From NCBI RefSeq assembly GCF_035268865.1, contig NZ_DATFKB010000007.1, positions 1-23,307 on the forward strand: a stretch of DNA of 23,307 bases, read 5' to 3'. The notes below the pieces were generated by a model that ran no database searches, was not told the DNA's origin, and saw only the letters and a list, made by a program, of their open reading frames with translations. The stretch is from Salinivirga sp035268865. GTDB lineage: Bacteria; Bacteroidota; Bacteroidia; Bacteroidales; Salinivirgaceae. Numbering within the stretch: the stretch's first letter is position 1; every line of letters starts with the position of its first letter. Below are positions 15,257-23,191 of this stretch, piece by piece. The position numbers and the translations under genes are program-made.

Positions 15257-16198
15257 ATGAATAAAACCGATACTATAACTAAGTGTTTATCATGTGATAG
15301 TGCCCATTTAAAGCCCTTTACAACTACAAAGGCACAGATGCACCATAATGAAGAGACATTTACCTTTGTCAAATGCAATAGCTGTGGTTTGATAATGCTC
15401 AATCCGCGTGTAGCGCAGGAGAGTTTACATGAATATTATTCAGATTATTATTTACCATTTCGCGGGCCATCGGCATGGGGGCGATATGCCCCTCTTGTGG
15501 CTAAGAATTTGGGAAAAACCGATAAAAAGCGGGTAAAGATAGCAAAGAGCGCGGTTTCACTTGACCAAAACAGCACTGTTTTGGATGTGGGATGCGGTAA
15601 ACCTACCTTTTTAAAGAAATTACAAGAGGCTACAGGTGCCAGGTGTAAAGGCATTGATTTTACTGATGAGGGCTGGAAAACTGAAACTGATACCTACCGG
15701 AATATTGATTTGGAAGTGGCGGAGTTTCATCAGTTTTCTGCAAGTAAACCATTCGATTTAATTACCATGTGGCATTATTTGGAGCATGATTATCAACCGA
15801 AAGCAACTCTAAAGCGCATGAAGCAGGTGGCCCACCCGGAAACCCGCATGCTGATAGAGGTCCCCAATTTCGATTCATGGACAAGAAAGTTACAGAGACA
15901 ACATTGGGAGGGTTACCACACCCCTCGCCACACAGCTGTCTATACTCCTGAAACAATAACCAAACTCCTTGAAGAAAGTGGCTGGCAGGTTGAAAAGATA
16001 AAGCCTTATGGCACATTAGATCCTTATCCCCTCTTTTGGATGGGACGCCAGGAAAAACGAGGCATCGACTGGAGTCAGTCAATGGAAAAAAAGTTTGTTG
16101 GTTTTGTAGCAGGCATGTTGCTCACGGCGCCCATATTTATGCTAAAAAAGTGGCTGCCTGCCGGCATAATGACAATTGTGGCGCGTCCTGCTTTATGA
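15257..16198 (+). CDS. Class I SAM-dependent methyltransferase with N-terminal zinc ribbon
   Basis: This is a 313-residue protein. An N-terminal zinc ribbon is formed by CLSC (10-13) and CNSC (40-43). The methyltransferase core has VLDVGCGKPTFLKKL (108-122, SAM loop), GIDFT (132-136, acidic residue of strand 2) and the WHYLEH motif near 175, the Methyltransf_23 pattern. A hydrophobic stretch close to the C-terminus (about 275-300: VGFVAGMLLTAPIFML) suggests contact with the membrane. Relatives act on sugars, lipids or quinone-like substrates; the substrate is unknown here. A weak TATAATTTG lies upstream. It converges on the CrtA-like gene, with 21 bp between the stops. Confidence 0.87.
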   Translation: MNKTDTITKCLSCDSAHLKPFTTTKAQMHHNEETFTFVKCNSCGLIMLNPRVAQESLHEYYSDYYLPFRGPSAWGRYAPLVAKNLGKTDKKRVKIAKSAVSLDQNSTVLDVGCGKPTFLKKLQEATGARCKGIDFTDEGWKTETDTYRNIDLEVAEFHQFSASKPFDLITMWHYLEHDYQPKATLKRMKQVAHPETRMLIEVPNFDSWTRKLQRQHWEGYHTPRHTAVYTPETITKLLEESGWQVEKIKPYGTLDPYPLFWMGRQEKRGIDWSQSMEKKFVGFVAGMLLTAPIFMLKKWLPAGIMTIVARPAL

Positions 16199-16219
16199 TT
16201 TAAGTCGAGCTCACGTTAA

Positions 16220-16918
16220 TTAAAAGGGTAGTAGTTTTTCGCCGCCCCAGGTACCTTCAGATTTAAATGGTCTGAAACGTGCAAACAGCTCTTCAGCGTA
16301 CCAGTTCAACTCCCGGGTTTTCTTTACAACACGCATGTGTTCCGGGTTTTTGTAGGCATAGGCCAGCATTGATTTTTCATCTTTCCATAAACTAAATGTA
16401 GCCATCTGTTTTACGGGCCATTCGCCCACACCCTTGGCATAAATCAGTCCATCGTATTTTTCCAGCGATTTACTGGTGCCCGGCACATAACTCCAAAAGC
16501 GGATTAAATGCCTGGTTGCAATTGTTGCTCTTGTTATTACAGCTGTATAATTACCGGGGATATCTGCTTCAGGTTTAAAGGGATTCTGCTTTGACCACAT
16601 CCCATGCGATTTGATGGGGCGCATATAAACTGTAAATTGCTCAATACCTCTTTTACGATAAAGTTTATGTAACTTTCCATTATGCAGGAAATCATCAGCT
16701 TGTTGCTCATTTTCCCATACAGTAAGCAGGGCATACGTCGAGAAATCTGCGGAGACTTTAAAACCGTTACCCGACCCCGTGCCCATTAGTTTATAAAAGG
16801 TGAGTCCGTTAATATTTTTTAAATGCTTGTGGGCAAACTGCATCATTTGGAAAGCCCAGAATTTATTTCTGAATCCCTTATACCTGTTTAGCGTGAGGGT
16901 TACTACGGGTGGTTGCAT
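16220..16918 (-). CDS. Spheroidene monooxygenase (CrtA)-like protein
   Basis: The 232-residue product matches the CrtA family along its length by memory of the pattern: KLMGTGSGNGF (43-53), an internal RKRGIEQFTVYMRPIKSHGMW segment (in two parts, 88-108), an AVITRATI strand (126-133), the KGVGEWPVKQMATFSLW region (162-178) and a C-terminal NWYAEELFARF (205-215). CrtA of purple bacteria is a heme-containing oxygenase that puts keto groups on acyclic carotenoids. No other carotenoid gene (crtB, crtI, crtZ) is in this window, so a carotenoid role is unproven. The protein may belong to the wider dimeric alpha-beta barrel group. Start ATG 16918 is 16-20 bp after a good -7 box. Confidence 0.8.
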   Translation of the reverse strand: MQPPVVTLTLNRYKGFRNKFWAFQMMQFAHKHLKNINGLTFYKLMGTGSGNGFKVSADFSTYALLTVWENEQQADDFLHNGKLHKLYRKRGIEQFTVYMRPIKSHGMWSKQNPFKPEADIPGNYTAVITRATIATRHLIRFWSYVPGTSKSLEKYDGLIYAKGVGEWPVKQMATFSLWKDEKSMLAYAYKNPEHMRVVKKTRELNWYAEELFARFRPFKSEGTWGGEKLLPF

Positions 16919-16940
16919 CTGCTATTATTCTTAAATCATT

Positions 16941-16948
16941 CAAATATA
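16941..16948 (-). promoter_or_regulatory. Promoter -7 box for the CrtA-like gene
   Basis: On the minus strand TATATTTG fits TAnnTTTG. It gives a leader near 16 nt. No good TTTG is found 19-20 bp upstream. Confidence 0.45.
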
Positions 16949-17081
16949 ATAATATTTAACCGATAAAATGATGCAATATTTTTTTTTTCGATGCTGCTTA
17001 ACACTCTGAAATATCTGATTTGATGTGTTTACAAAATTTTTTTGAGCTATACGCAATAACTTTCTTTTAACAAAATAACAA

Positions 17082-17089
17082 TACTTTTG
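17082..17089 (+). promoter_or_regulatory. Promoter -7 box for the Glu/Lys-rich lipoprotein
   Basis: TACTTTTG fits TAnnTTTG; the leader would be about 88 nt. The -33 region is weak (TTTC with a 17-bp spacer). Confidence 0.45.
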
Positions 17090-17183
17090 TGTATTCATAA
17101 TGTTTTTCATAAATTCGTATCAATTAGGGAAGTAGAATTGTTTTAAAATTTTAGATTTATTAATCACAAAAAGAATTACTGTT

Positions 17184-17468
17184 ATGAAAAAGATTTTGTT
17201 TGTATTGGTCATGTTTGGTTTATTTGTAGCCTGCAATAATGCCAAAACCGAAAAGGACCAGGAAGCTACTAAAACCGAAATGCAGGATGAGCAACAGCAG
17301 GAAGCTGTAGAAAACGAAGAAGCTAAAGAAGTAGAATCTGATACAGCTAAAGTTGAACAAGAGGTTAATGAAGAAGAGGAGGTTAAAACTGAAGAGGTTA
17401 AAACAGAGGAAGTAGAGAAAGAGAAAAAGGTCGAGAAAAAAGACGAAGAGACTAATACACCCTGTTGA
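17184..17468 (+). CDS. Small Glu/Lys-rich lipoprotein
   Basis: The product is 94 residues long. MKKILF and a hydrophobic core end in the lipobox FVAC with C17, so the mature protein should be lipidated and held at a membrane. The rest is a highly charged, low-complexity chain rich in Glu and Lys, with the repeats VKTEEVKTEE (about 70-79). It ends TPC, with C94 the only other cysteine. It is probably disordered or coiled. The signal peptide, the position of C17 and the final Pro-Cys are shared with the gene at 17686, which makes the two paralogues. An opposite-strand frame through the same region is an artefact of the biased composition. Own promoter and terminator indicate a single-gene unit. 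No family recognised. Confidence 0.8.
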   Translation: MKKILFVLVMFGLFVACNNAKTEKDQEATKTEMQDEQQQEAVENEEAKEVESDTAKVEQEVNEEEEVKTEEVKTEEVEKEKKVEKKDEETNTPC

Positions 17469-17487
17469 CCACGCAGAGTGTAATAGG

Positions 17488-17521
17488 AGGCTGCCCATAA
17501 ACATTGGACAGCCTTTTTTTT
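17488..17521 (+). terminator. Intrinsic terminator after the Glu/Lys-rich lipoprotein
   Basis: AGGCTG (17488-17493) pairs with CAGCCT, and an inner CC pairs with GG after one mismatch; eight T follow. Confidence 0.8.
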
Positions 17522-17608
17522 GTTTGAAGTGTCTTGTTGGTGAGCTTTTAATTTTTTTAGCCTGTAAAAAAATATATGCAATTTCTGTCGATGCGTTGGA
17601 TTTTTAAT

Positions 17609-17616
17609 TATGTTTG
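17609..17616 (+). promoter_or_regulatory. Promoter -7 box for the Cys/Asp-rich lipoprotein
   Basis: TATGTTTG fits TAnnTTTG, with a leader of about 62 nt. No clear -33 box. Confidence 0.4.
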
Positions 17617-17685
17617 CATGATTATGGAATAATATATCCGTTATTCCTGTATTTTGTTTTGAAATAAATTTAAAGAAAAACGACT

Positions 17686-17985
17686 ATGAAAAAGTTACTT
17701 TTTATTCTGGCAATCGCAGGTCTTTTTGCAGCTTGTAATTGTTCAGAAGCACAAGAGGGAAATGAAAAAGCCGCCACAGAGGTCAGTGAAAAAGGTACTG
17801 ATTGTGCCGACGAAAAAACAGATCAAAAGTCGGATTGCGACGGTGAAAAGACAGCAGAAACAAAGGAGCATAAAAGTGATTGCTGCGATAGCAAAAAGGC
17901 ATCTGATTGTGAAGACGAGGCGAAAAAATCTGATTGCGATACTGAACAAAAAGCAGAAAATGTTGCAGGTAACGTACCTTGCTAA
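17686..17985 (+). CDS. Small Cys/Asp-rich lipoprotein
   Basis: The 99-residue product begins MKKLLF and has a lipobox FAAC with C17, nearly the same signal peptide as its paralogue at 17184. The mature part is very hydrophilic and has eight cysteines besides C17 (19, 40, 51, 66, 67, 75, 84, 99). Five lie in Asp-Cys pairs, four of which are Ser-Asp-Cys (49-51, 64-66, 73-75, 82-84), spaced 9-15 residues apart among Lys and Glu. It ends VPC, as the paralogue ends TPC. Cysteine with acidic neighbours suggests metal binding or redox buffering at the membrane, but this is inference; it is not a known metallothionein as far as I can tell. It is followed by a strong terminator and stands alone. No family recognised. 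Confidence 0.82.
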   Translation: MKKLLFILAIAGLFAACNCSEAQEGNEKAATEVSEKGTDCADEKTDQKSDCDGEKTAETKEHKSDCCDSKKASDCEDEAKKSDCDTEQKAENVAGNVPC

Positions 17986-18003
17986 AAATACTTAAATGAA
18001 GAA

Positions 18004-18037
18004 AGCCTGTTCGTTTTTTTCGAACAGGCTTTTTTTT
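18004..18037 (+). terminator. Intrinsic terminator after the Cys/Asp-rich lipoprotein
   Basis: A perfect 10-bp stem AGCCTGTTCG/CGAACAGGCT (18004-18013 with 18021-18030), loop of seven T, then seven T. It lies between convergent genes; on the minus strand only a short T-run follows, so it serves alaS less well. Confidence 0.92.
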
Positions 18038-18054
18038 ATATGAAGAAATTAGAC

Positions 18055-20676
18055 TTATTTAACGTATGTCAGCGCCTTGTCAATAGCATTCTGGATTCCC
18101 TCAGGATCTTTCCCTCCGGCTGAGGCAAAGAATGGCTGGCCACCACCGCCACCTTTCATCTCTTTCGCAGCTTCGCGAATGATATTGCCGGCGTGCAGGT
18201 CTTTTTCTTTTACAAGGTTTTCTGATATCATTATGCTCAAATTGGCTTTTCCATTTATAGCCGATCCTAGTACTAAAAACAGATTATCTACCTCATTTTT
18301 CAGCTGAAAACTTAAGTCTTTTAGGTGACCTGCATTATCAACTTCAACTTTGGCTGCAATGACATTGATGCCATTGATCTCTTCTTTTTGCTTTAGCAGG
18401 TCATTCTTTACAGACATGGCTTTTTCTTTGGCATACTCTTCAAGCGCTTTTTGCATTTGAGTGTGCTCTTCCTGAAGTTTTTCAACAGCTCCGGCCAGGT
18501 TCTTTTGGTTGTTAAATAGTGCACCAATAGCGGCCAGTTCGTGTTGTTGCTTACGCACCATTTCCAGTGCTTTTTTACCTGTAATGGCTTCAATACGCCG
18601 TATACCTGCTGCAATGGCTGTTTCGACAGTAACAATTAGTAATCCGATTTTGCCAGTGGCGGAAACGTGTGTTCCACCGCACAATTCAACTGAATCGCCA
18701 AACTGAATAACACGCACCCGGTCGCCATATTTCTCTCCAAACAGCGCCATGGCACCCATCTCTTCTGCTTTTTTCATCTCTACATTACTCTGCTCATTTA
18801 GCGGAATATCCTGTTGGATAAGACTATTTACAATGTCTTCAACTTCTTCAATCTGCTCACGGGTCATTTTTTCAAAGTGTGCAAAGTCAAAGCGGAAGCG
18901 ATCGGCTTCTACAAGGGACCCTTTTTGTTCTACATGTTCACCAAGAACTTTACGCAAAGCATAATGGAGCAGATGTGTTGCAGTGTGGTTTGCTTCTGTT
19001 TGGCGACGTTTCGATGCGCTGACTACCAGGGTCATTTCTGCTTCGGTATTTTCAGGCAGTTCTTTGGTAAAGTGCATAGTCAGGTTGTTTTCCGATTGGG
19101 TATCGATGATCGAAATTTTTTGTCCATCAACTTCTATATAACCTGTGTCACCCACCTGACCACCGGATTCTGCATAGAATGGAGTTTCGGCAAAAACAAG
19201 TTGGTACAGGTCTTTACCTTTGGCTTTAATCTTCCGGTACCTTAACAGGTGACTTTTAATGCTTGTTGATTCATAACCTTTGAAGGTTACATCTGTCGAC
19301 GGGTTTAGAATTGTCCAGTCTTTGGTTTCCATTTTCGAGGCCGAGCGCGAGCGGTCTTTTTGTTGCTTCATTTCTGCCTCGAAGCCTTTTTCATCAATGG
19401 TGTAACCATTTTCCTTAGCAATAAGCGCCGTAAGGTCTGTGGGAAAACCATAAGTATCGTAAAGCTCAAACACCGATTTGCCATCCAATACATTGGAGCC
19501 ATTTTGCTTGAGTTTTTTCATTTTTTTGTCGAGTAAACTGATGCCGGTTTCCAGTGTGCGCAAAAACGTGCTCTCTTCTTCATGTATAACTTTGGTAACG
19601 ATATCTTCCTGTTTTTTAAGTTCAGTGAAGGCATCACCCATTTCCTGTACCAGTATTTTTACAAGTTTATTGATAAAGGGTTCGCTTTGTCCAAGAAATG
19701 TGTATGCATAGCGTATGGCACGGCGAAGTATGCGACGAATTACATATCCTGCTTTATTGTTCGAGGGCAATTGTCCGTCGGCAATTGCAAATGCTACAGC
19801 TCTCAGGTGATCTGCTACCACACGCATAGCAATGTCGGTTTTTTCATCTTTACCGTAAGTTTTACCTGATATTTTGGCAATTTCCTGAATAATGGGCTGA
19901 AAAACATCCGTATCGTAGTTCGAGGTTTTGTCTTGCAGAGCCATGCACAGGCGCTCGAAGCCCATACCGGTATCTACGTGCTTTGCAGGTAGTGGTTTTA
20001 GTTCGCCACTGTCCAGGCGATTAAACTGCATGAACACAAGGTTCCATATTTCAATTACCTGTGGATGATCCTGGTTGATTAGTTCTACTGCATCTTTAGC
20101 CTTGCGTTCTTCTTCGCTGCGCAGGTCAATATGTATTTCGGAACATGGGCCGCATGGACCTGTGGCCCCCATTTCCCAAAAGTTGTCTTTTTTCGAGCCA
20201 TTTAGAATCCGTGCATCTGGTAAATAAGCGTTCCAGAATTTTGCAGCTTCATCGTCTCTTGGTAGGTTATCTTCCGAATCGCCCTCAAAAACCGTGGCAT
20301 AAAGCCGCTCAGGTGCTATTTTAAACACGTCGGTAAGTAATTCCCAGGCCCAGTCAATTGCCTCTTTTTTGAAGTAATCTCCAAACGACCAGTTGCCCAA
20401 CATTTCAAACATGGTATGGTGGTATGTATCGTGCCCGACTTCCTCCAGGTCGTTGTGTTTTCCTGAAACACGCAAGCATTTCTGACTGTTGGCTACTCTG
20501 GGGAATTTCACCTCTTTTTGACCAAGGAACTGATCTTTGAATTGATTCATGCCAGCATTTACAAACATTAAAGTAGGATCATTTTTCACTACCATAGGCG
20601 CTGAGTCAACAATTTCGTGCTGTTTCGATGCGAAAAAGTCCTTAAATGCCTGTCTTATATCATTTGCCTTCATCAT
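18055..20676 (-). CDS. alaS: Alanyl-tRNA synthetase
   Basis: AlaRS (873 residues) charges tRNA-Ala. The N-terminal class II catalytic domain starts DIRQAFKDFFASKQHEIV and has the motif NDPTLMFVNAGMNQFKD (about 32-48). The linker has FELYDTYGFPTDL (around 400). The editing domain carries the zinc ligands HTATH (about 562-566) and CGGTH (about 665-669). The C-terminal DHHA1 domain ends with GGGGGQPFF (about 840). All the conserved parts are present, and length is normal. The first two codons are both ATG; either could start. It is divergent from the M23 peptidase gene (102 bp between starts). No frameshift or odd substitution seen. Confidence 0.98.
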   Translation of the reverse strand: MMKANDIRQAFKDFFASKQHEIVDSAPMVVKNDPTLMFVNAGMNQFKDQFLGQKEVKFPRVANSQKCLRVSGKHNDLEEVGHDTYHHTMFEMLGNWSFGDYFKKEAIDWAWELLTDVFKIAPERLYATVFEGDSEDNLPRDDEAAKFWNAYLPDARILNGSKKDNFWEMGATGPCGPCSEIHIDLRSEEERKAKDAVELINQDHPQVIEIWNLVFMQFNRLDSGELKPLPAKHVDTGMGFERLCMALQDKTSNYDTDVFQPIIQEIAKISGKTYGKDEKTDIAMRVVADHLRAVAFAIADGQLPSNNKAGYVIRRILRRAIRYAYTFLGQSEPFINKLVKILVQEMGDAFTELKKQEDIVTKVIHEEESTFLRTLETGISLLDKKMKKLKQNGSNVLDGKSVFELYDTYGFPTDLTALIAKENGYTIDEKGFEAEMKQQKDRSRSASKMETKDWTILNPSTDVTFKGYESTSIKSHLLRYRKIKAKGKDLYQLVFAETPFYAESGGQVGDTGYIEVDGQKISIIDTQSENNLTMHFTKELPENTEAEMTLVVSASKRRQTEANHTATHLLHYALRKVLGEHVEQKGSLVEADRFRFDFAHFEKMTREQIEEVEDIVNSLIQQDIPLNEQSNVEMKKAEEMGAMALFGEKYGDRVRVIQFGDSVELCGGTHVSATGKIGLLIVTVETAIAAGIRRIEAITGKKALEMVRKQQHELAAIGALFNNQKNLAGAVEKLQEEHTQMQKALEEYAKEKAMSVKNDLLKQKEEINGINVIAAKVEVDNAGHLKDLSFQLKNEVDNLFLVLGSAINGKANLSIMISENLVKEKDLHAGNIIREAAKEMKGGGGGQPFFASAGGKDPEGIQNAIDKALTYVK

Positions 20677-20713
20677 TTTTCTGCTGCTTTATTGATTTAG
20701 AATAAATTAATTA

Positions 20714-20744
20714 TTGTAATTTTAAGCAAATTAGATTAGTTTTG
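20714..20744 (+). promoter_or_regulatory. Promoter of the M23-CapA-MerR operon
   Basis: TTGT (20714-20717), a 19-bp spacer and TAGTTTTG (20737-20744) fit the Bacteroidota consensus. A second exact -7 box, TAATTTTG, is at 20751-20758, which would start transcription about 14 bp later. Both lie before the chosen ATG at 20779, supporting that start. Confidence 0.6.
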
Positions 20745-20778
20745 CTTCTTTAATTTTGTGCACAAAGTAAATAAAAAA

Positions 20779-21738
20779 ATGCCAAAGTCCAGATATCGCT
20801 TTAATCCGGAAACACTTCATTACGAAAAAATTGAGCTTACGCTCAAGGAGCGTATTGTTAGAGCACTTCCACGGGTTTTTGCAGTTATGATTATCACTTC
20901 TTTTATCATTTTTCTTTTATCAGACTTTATTGATACACCCCAGGAGTTGCAGCTCAAAAGGGAAAATAGTCAGCTTCGGTTTCACTATGAGATGCTCAAT
21001 AAACGTATGAATGAAGCCGAGCAGGCACTTTCAGATATTCAGAGAAGAGATGAAAATATTTACCGAATAATATTTGAGGCAGAACCACTTGCCGATGAGT
21101 ACCGCAATCCCGGAGTAGGGGGAATAAATAAGTATAAAAACATAGACCTTGATCTGATTGCTGAAACGTCTAAAAGATTGGATGCACTCTCAAGAAGTAT
21201 GGTTAGTCAATCGATGTCTTATGATGATATAATTGAGCTTGCACAAATGAAGAAAAAGTTCTTCAGATCAGTACCTGCCATTAGTCCGGTATCTGACAGG
21301 AATTTTAAGCGGTTTGCCTCAGGTTTTGGTTATCGTATACATCCAATTTATAAAACCCGTAAAATGCATACTGGTATTGACCTCTCTGCCCCGCGAGGTA
21401 CTAAAGTATATGCCACAGGCGACGGTAAAGTAGTAAAGTCGGGCAAATCGAGTGGGGGATATGGTAAGGTTATTATCATCGATCATGGATTTGGATATAA
21501 AAGTCTTTACGCACACATGCACACAGTTGATGTGAAGCGAAATCATAAAGTTAAACGTGGAGAGTTTATCGGTACCATCGGAAATACCGGCCGTAGTATT
21601 GCGCCGCATTTGCATTATGAAGTAAGGTACAACGATAAACCGGTAGATCCTGTCAATTATTATTTTAACGATCTTACTCCTGAAGAGTATGAGCAAATGC
21701 TCATCATATCATCACGTCCAAATCAGAGTTTTGATTAA
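20779..21738 (+). CDS. M23 family metallopeptidase (membrane-anchored)
   Basis: The 319-residue protein has a cytoplasmic N-terminus (RYRFNPETL), a membrane helix (about 32-50) and a coiled coil (about 54-100), then an M23 LytM-type domain (about 180-300). The zinc ligands are complete: H197 and D201 in HTGIDLSAP, H277 and H279 in HLHYE; H246 in YAHMH is the catalytic histidine. It should act in the periplasm on peptidoglycan cross-bridges, or as a scaffold for cell-wall enzymes. I start at ATG 20779; a GTG in frame at 20758 would overlap a promoter -7 box, and MPKSRYRFNPET is the normal start of this Bacteroidota group. The next gene is 15 bp downstream. The alaS-M23-MerR neighbourhood is common in Bacteroidota. 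Confidence 0.93.
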   Translation: MPKSRYRFNPETLHYEKIELTLKERIVRALPRVFAVMIITSFIIFLLSDFIDTPQELQLKRENSQLRFHYEMLNKRMNEAEQALSDIQRRDENIYRIIFEAEPLADEYRNPGVGGINKYKNIDLDLIAETSKRLDALSRSMVSQSMSYDDIIELAQMKKKFFRSVPAISPVSDRNFKRFASGFGYRIHPIYKTRKMHTGIDLSAPRGTKVYATGDGKVVKSGKSSGGYGKVIIIDHGFGYKSLYAHMHTVDVKRNHKVKRGEFIGTIGNTGRSIAPHLHYEVRYNDKPVDPVNYYFNDLTPEEYEQMLIISSRPNQSFD

Positions 21739-21753
21739 GAGTTGTATTTTAAC

Positions 21754-22791
21754 ATGAGACGATTATTTTTTCTTTCACTTTTATTCTCAATTTCATTTTT
21801 CAACTTATTGGCACAAAAAGACACTGTAGAAATTGCAGCAGTCGGTGATATTATGCTGGGAACAGACTTTCCCGAGAAAAAATACTTGCCACCCAGGCAC
21901 AAGGCAGATATTTTATTGGAACCGCTGACCCCGTTTATCGATTCCTCTGATATAGCTTTTGCGAACCTTGAAGGGGCTTTTAATGATAGTGCTGAACTTG
22001 TGAAGCGGTGTAACGATCCATCGGTGTGTTATGCCTTTCGTACACCACAAAAATATTTTTCGGTTGTAGCAAAAAGCGGACTGAACCTGTTTAGCCTTGC
22101 CAATAATCACATGTTTGATTTTGGAATGCCTGCTGTGGACTCAACTTTGGTTTTAATAGATCGCGCAAAGACATATGCTGCCGGCATTTATAAACGACCG
22201 AATGCTATTTTTATGCGGGACAGCATTACCTATGGATTTACAGCCTTTTCACCTAATAAAGGGACCAACGATTTTCATGATACCGCCAGGCTGGTGCGCA
22301 TGGTAAAAGCCCTGACCGATACAGCCGATATTGTGATCGTATCTTTTCATATCGGAGCAGAAGGAAGCAAACACCAGCATATAACGCGTAAGAAGGAGAT
22401 GTATTATGGTGAAAACAGGGGTAATCCTTATCTAATGGCCCGGCTTGTAATCGATGCCGGAGCAGATTTGGTGCTTGGGCACGGGCCGCACGTGCCGCGT
22501 GCTTTTGACTTATACAAGGGCCGTTTTATAGCTTACAGCCTTGGTAATTTTTGCACATATAGCCGCATGAACCTCGATGGCCCGAACGGTCTTGCGCCAC
22601 TTGTGAAAATTAGAACTGACCGGGAAGGCCGGTTTATCGATGGACAAATAGTTTCTTTTAAGCAATATTACGGAAAAGGCATTGTGTTGGATAAAATGCA
22701 TCGCGCAGCCAAAAAAATTCAGTCGTTGACTCAGACCGATATCCCCGAATGTGTTCTGCGTTTCGAAAAAAATGGTTACTTTAGTAAATAA
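21754..22791 (+). CDS. CapA family (poly-gamma-glutamate synthesis-like) secreted metallophosphatase-fold protein
   Basis: The 345-residue product has a signal peptide (MRRLFFLSLLF to about LLAQ, residue 21) and a CapA/PgsA-type calcineurin-like domain: GDIMLG (31-36), NLEGAF (about 71-76), LANNHMFDFG (about 110-119), FHIGAEG (near 195) and GHGPHVPRAFDLYKGRFIAY (about 235-254) followed by SLGNF. In B. anthracis and B. subtilis CapA/PgsA takes part in poly-gamma-glutamate export, but in most Bacteroidota there are no CapB/CapC partners and the role is unknown. None is seen here. The ATG at 21754 is used; a TTG four codons upstream is less likely. It is 5 bp before the MerR gene, so the three genes read as an operon for envelope upkeep. 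Confidence 0.9.
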   Translation: MRRLFFLSLLFSISFFNLLAQKDTVEIAAVGDIMLGTDFPEKKYLPPRHKADILLEPLTPFIDSSDIAFANLEGAFNDSAELVKRCNDPSVCYAFRTPQKYFSVVAKSGLNLFSLANNHMFDFGMPAVDSTLVLIDRAKTYAAGIYKRPNAIFMRDSITYGFTAFSPNKGTNDFHDTARLVRMVKALTDTADIVIVSFHIGAEGSKHQHITRKKEMYYGENRGNPYLMARLVIDAGADLVLGHGPHVPRAFDLYKGRFIAYSLGNFCTYSRMNLDGPNGLAPLVKIRTDREGRFIDGQIVSFKQYYGKGIVLDKMHRAAKKIQSLTQTDIPECVLRFEKNGYFSK

Positions 22792-22796
22792 AAACT

Positions 22797-23132
22797 ATGC
22801 CCTACAAAGAGCCTAAAATAGAAAAGCTGTTTTACTCCATGGGGGAGGTGGCTGACATGTTTAACATAAATGCATCAACCATTCGCTACTGGGAAAAGCA
22901 TTTTGATCACCTCAAGCCGCGTAAAAATAATAAAGGTAATCGGCAATTCACGCAAAAAGATTTAGATGACCTGAAAGTTATTTACCACTTGCTTAAAGAG
23001 CGAGGTTTGACCATTAAAGGGGCCAAATCGAAACTAAAGCAAAATAAGAACGATGTGGTTGAAAATACAGAGATTGTGGAGCGGCTTCAAAAAATAAAAT
23101 CAATGCTCGACGAAGTTAAAGAAAATTTATAA
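22797..23132 (+). CDS. MerR family transcriptional regulator
   Basis: This 111-residue protein has a MerR-type winged helix-turn-helix (about 8-80: YSMGEVADMFNINASTIRYW, with RYWEKHF marking the wing and KNNKGNRQFT the second). The ILL-type linker LKERGLTIKGAKSKL leads to a short coiled coil and no effector domain. No cysteine-rich metal site is present, so the signal is not obvious. It is the last gene of the series after M23 and CapA, with 5 bp to the gene before and a terminator after. Co-occurrence with M23 and alaS is frequent in Bacteroidota. The target is unknown; the operon itself is an obvious candidate. Confidence 0.92.
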   Translation: MPYKEPKIEKLFYSMGEVADMFNINASTIRYWEKHFDHLKPRKNNKGNRQFTQKDLDDLKVIYHLLKERGLTIKGAKSKLKQNKNDVVENTEIVERLQKIKSMLDEVKENL

Positions 23133-23153
23133 CCGGATTTTCCATCATACCTT

Positions 23154-23178
23154 AACCCTGCTGTATGCAGGGTTTTTT
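23154..23178 (+). terminator. Intrinsic terminator after the MerR gene
   Basis: AACCCTGC (23154-23161) pairs with GCAGGGTT (23167-23174) around loop TGTAT; the T-run covers 23173-23178. It also separates the convergent partial gene. Confidence 0.85.
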
Positions 23179-23191
23179 ATTGAATTAACTT

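Noticed and set aside
17120..17581. Long minus-strand open frames opposite the Glu/Lys-rich lipoprotein, giving Ser/Phe-rich products
   Set aside because: They mirror the biased composition of the plus-strand gene, have no signal or leader of their own and cover both its promoter-proximal leader and its terminator.
18738..19245. Plus-strand open frames inside alaS
   Set aside because: They lie wholly inside a complete, well-conserved gene on the other strand.
20758..20778. GTG start seven codons upstream for the M23 peptidase
   Set aside because: The GTG overlaps a -7 box and the ATG at 20779 gives the family-typical N-terminus.
21742..21753. TTG start four codons upstream for the CapA-like gene
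   Set aside because: The ATG at 21754 gives a normal signal peptide with a basic N-terminus.
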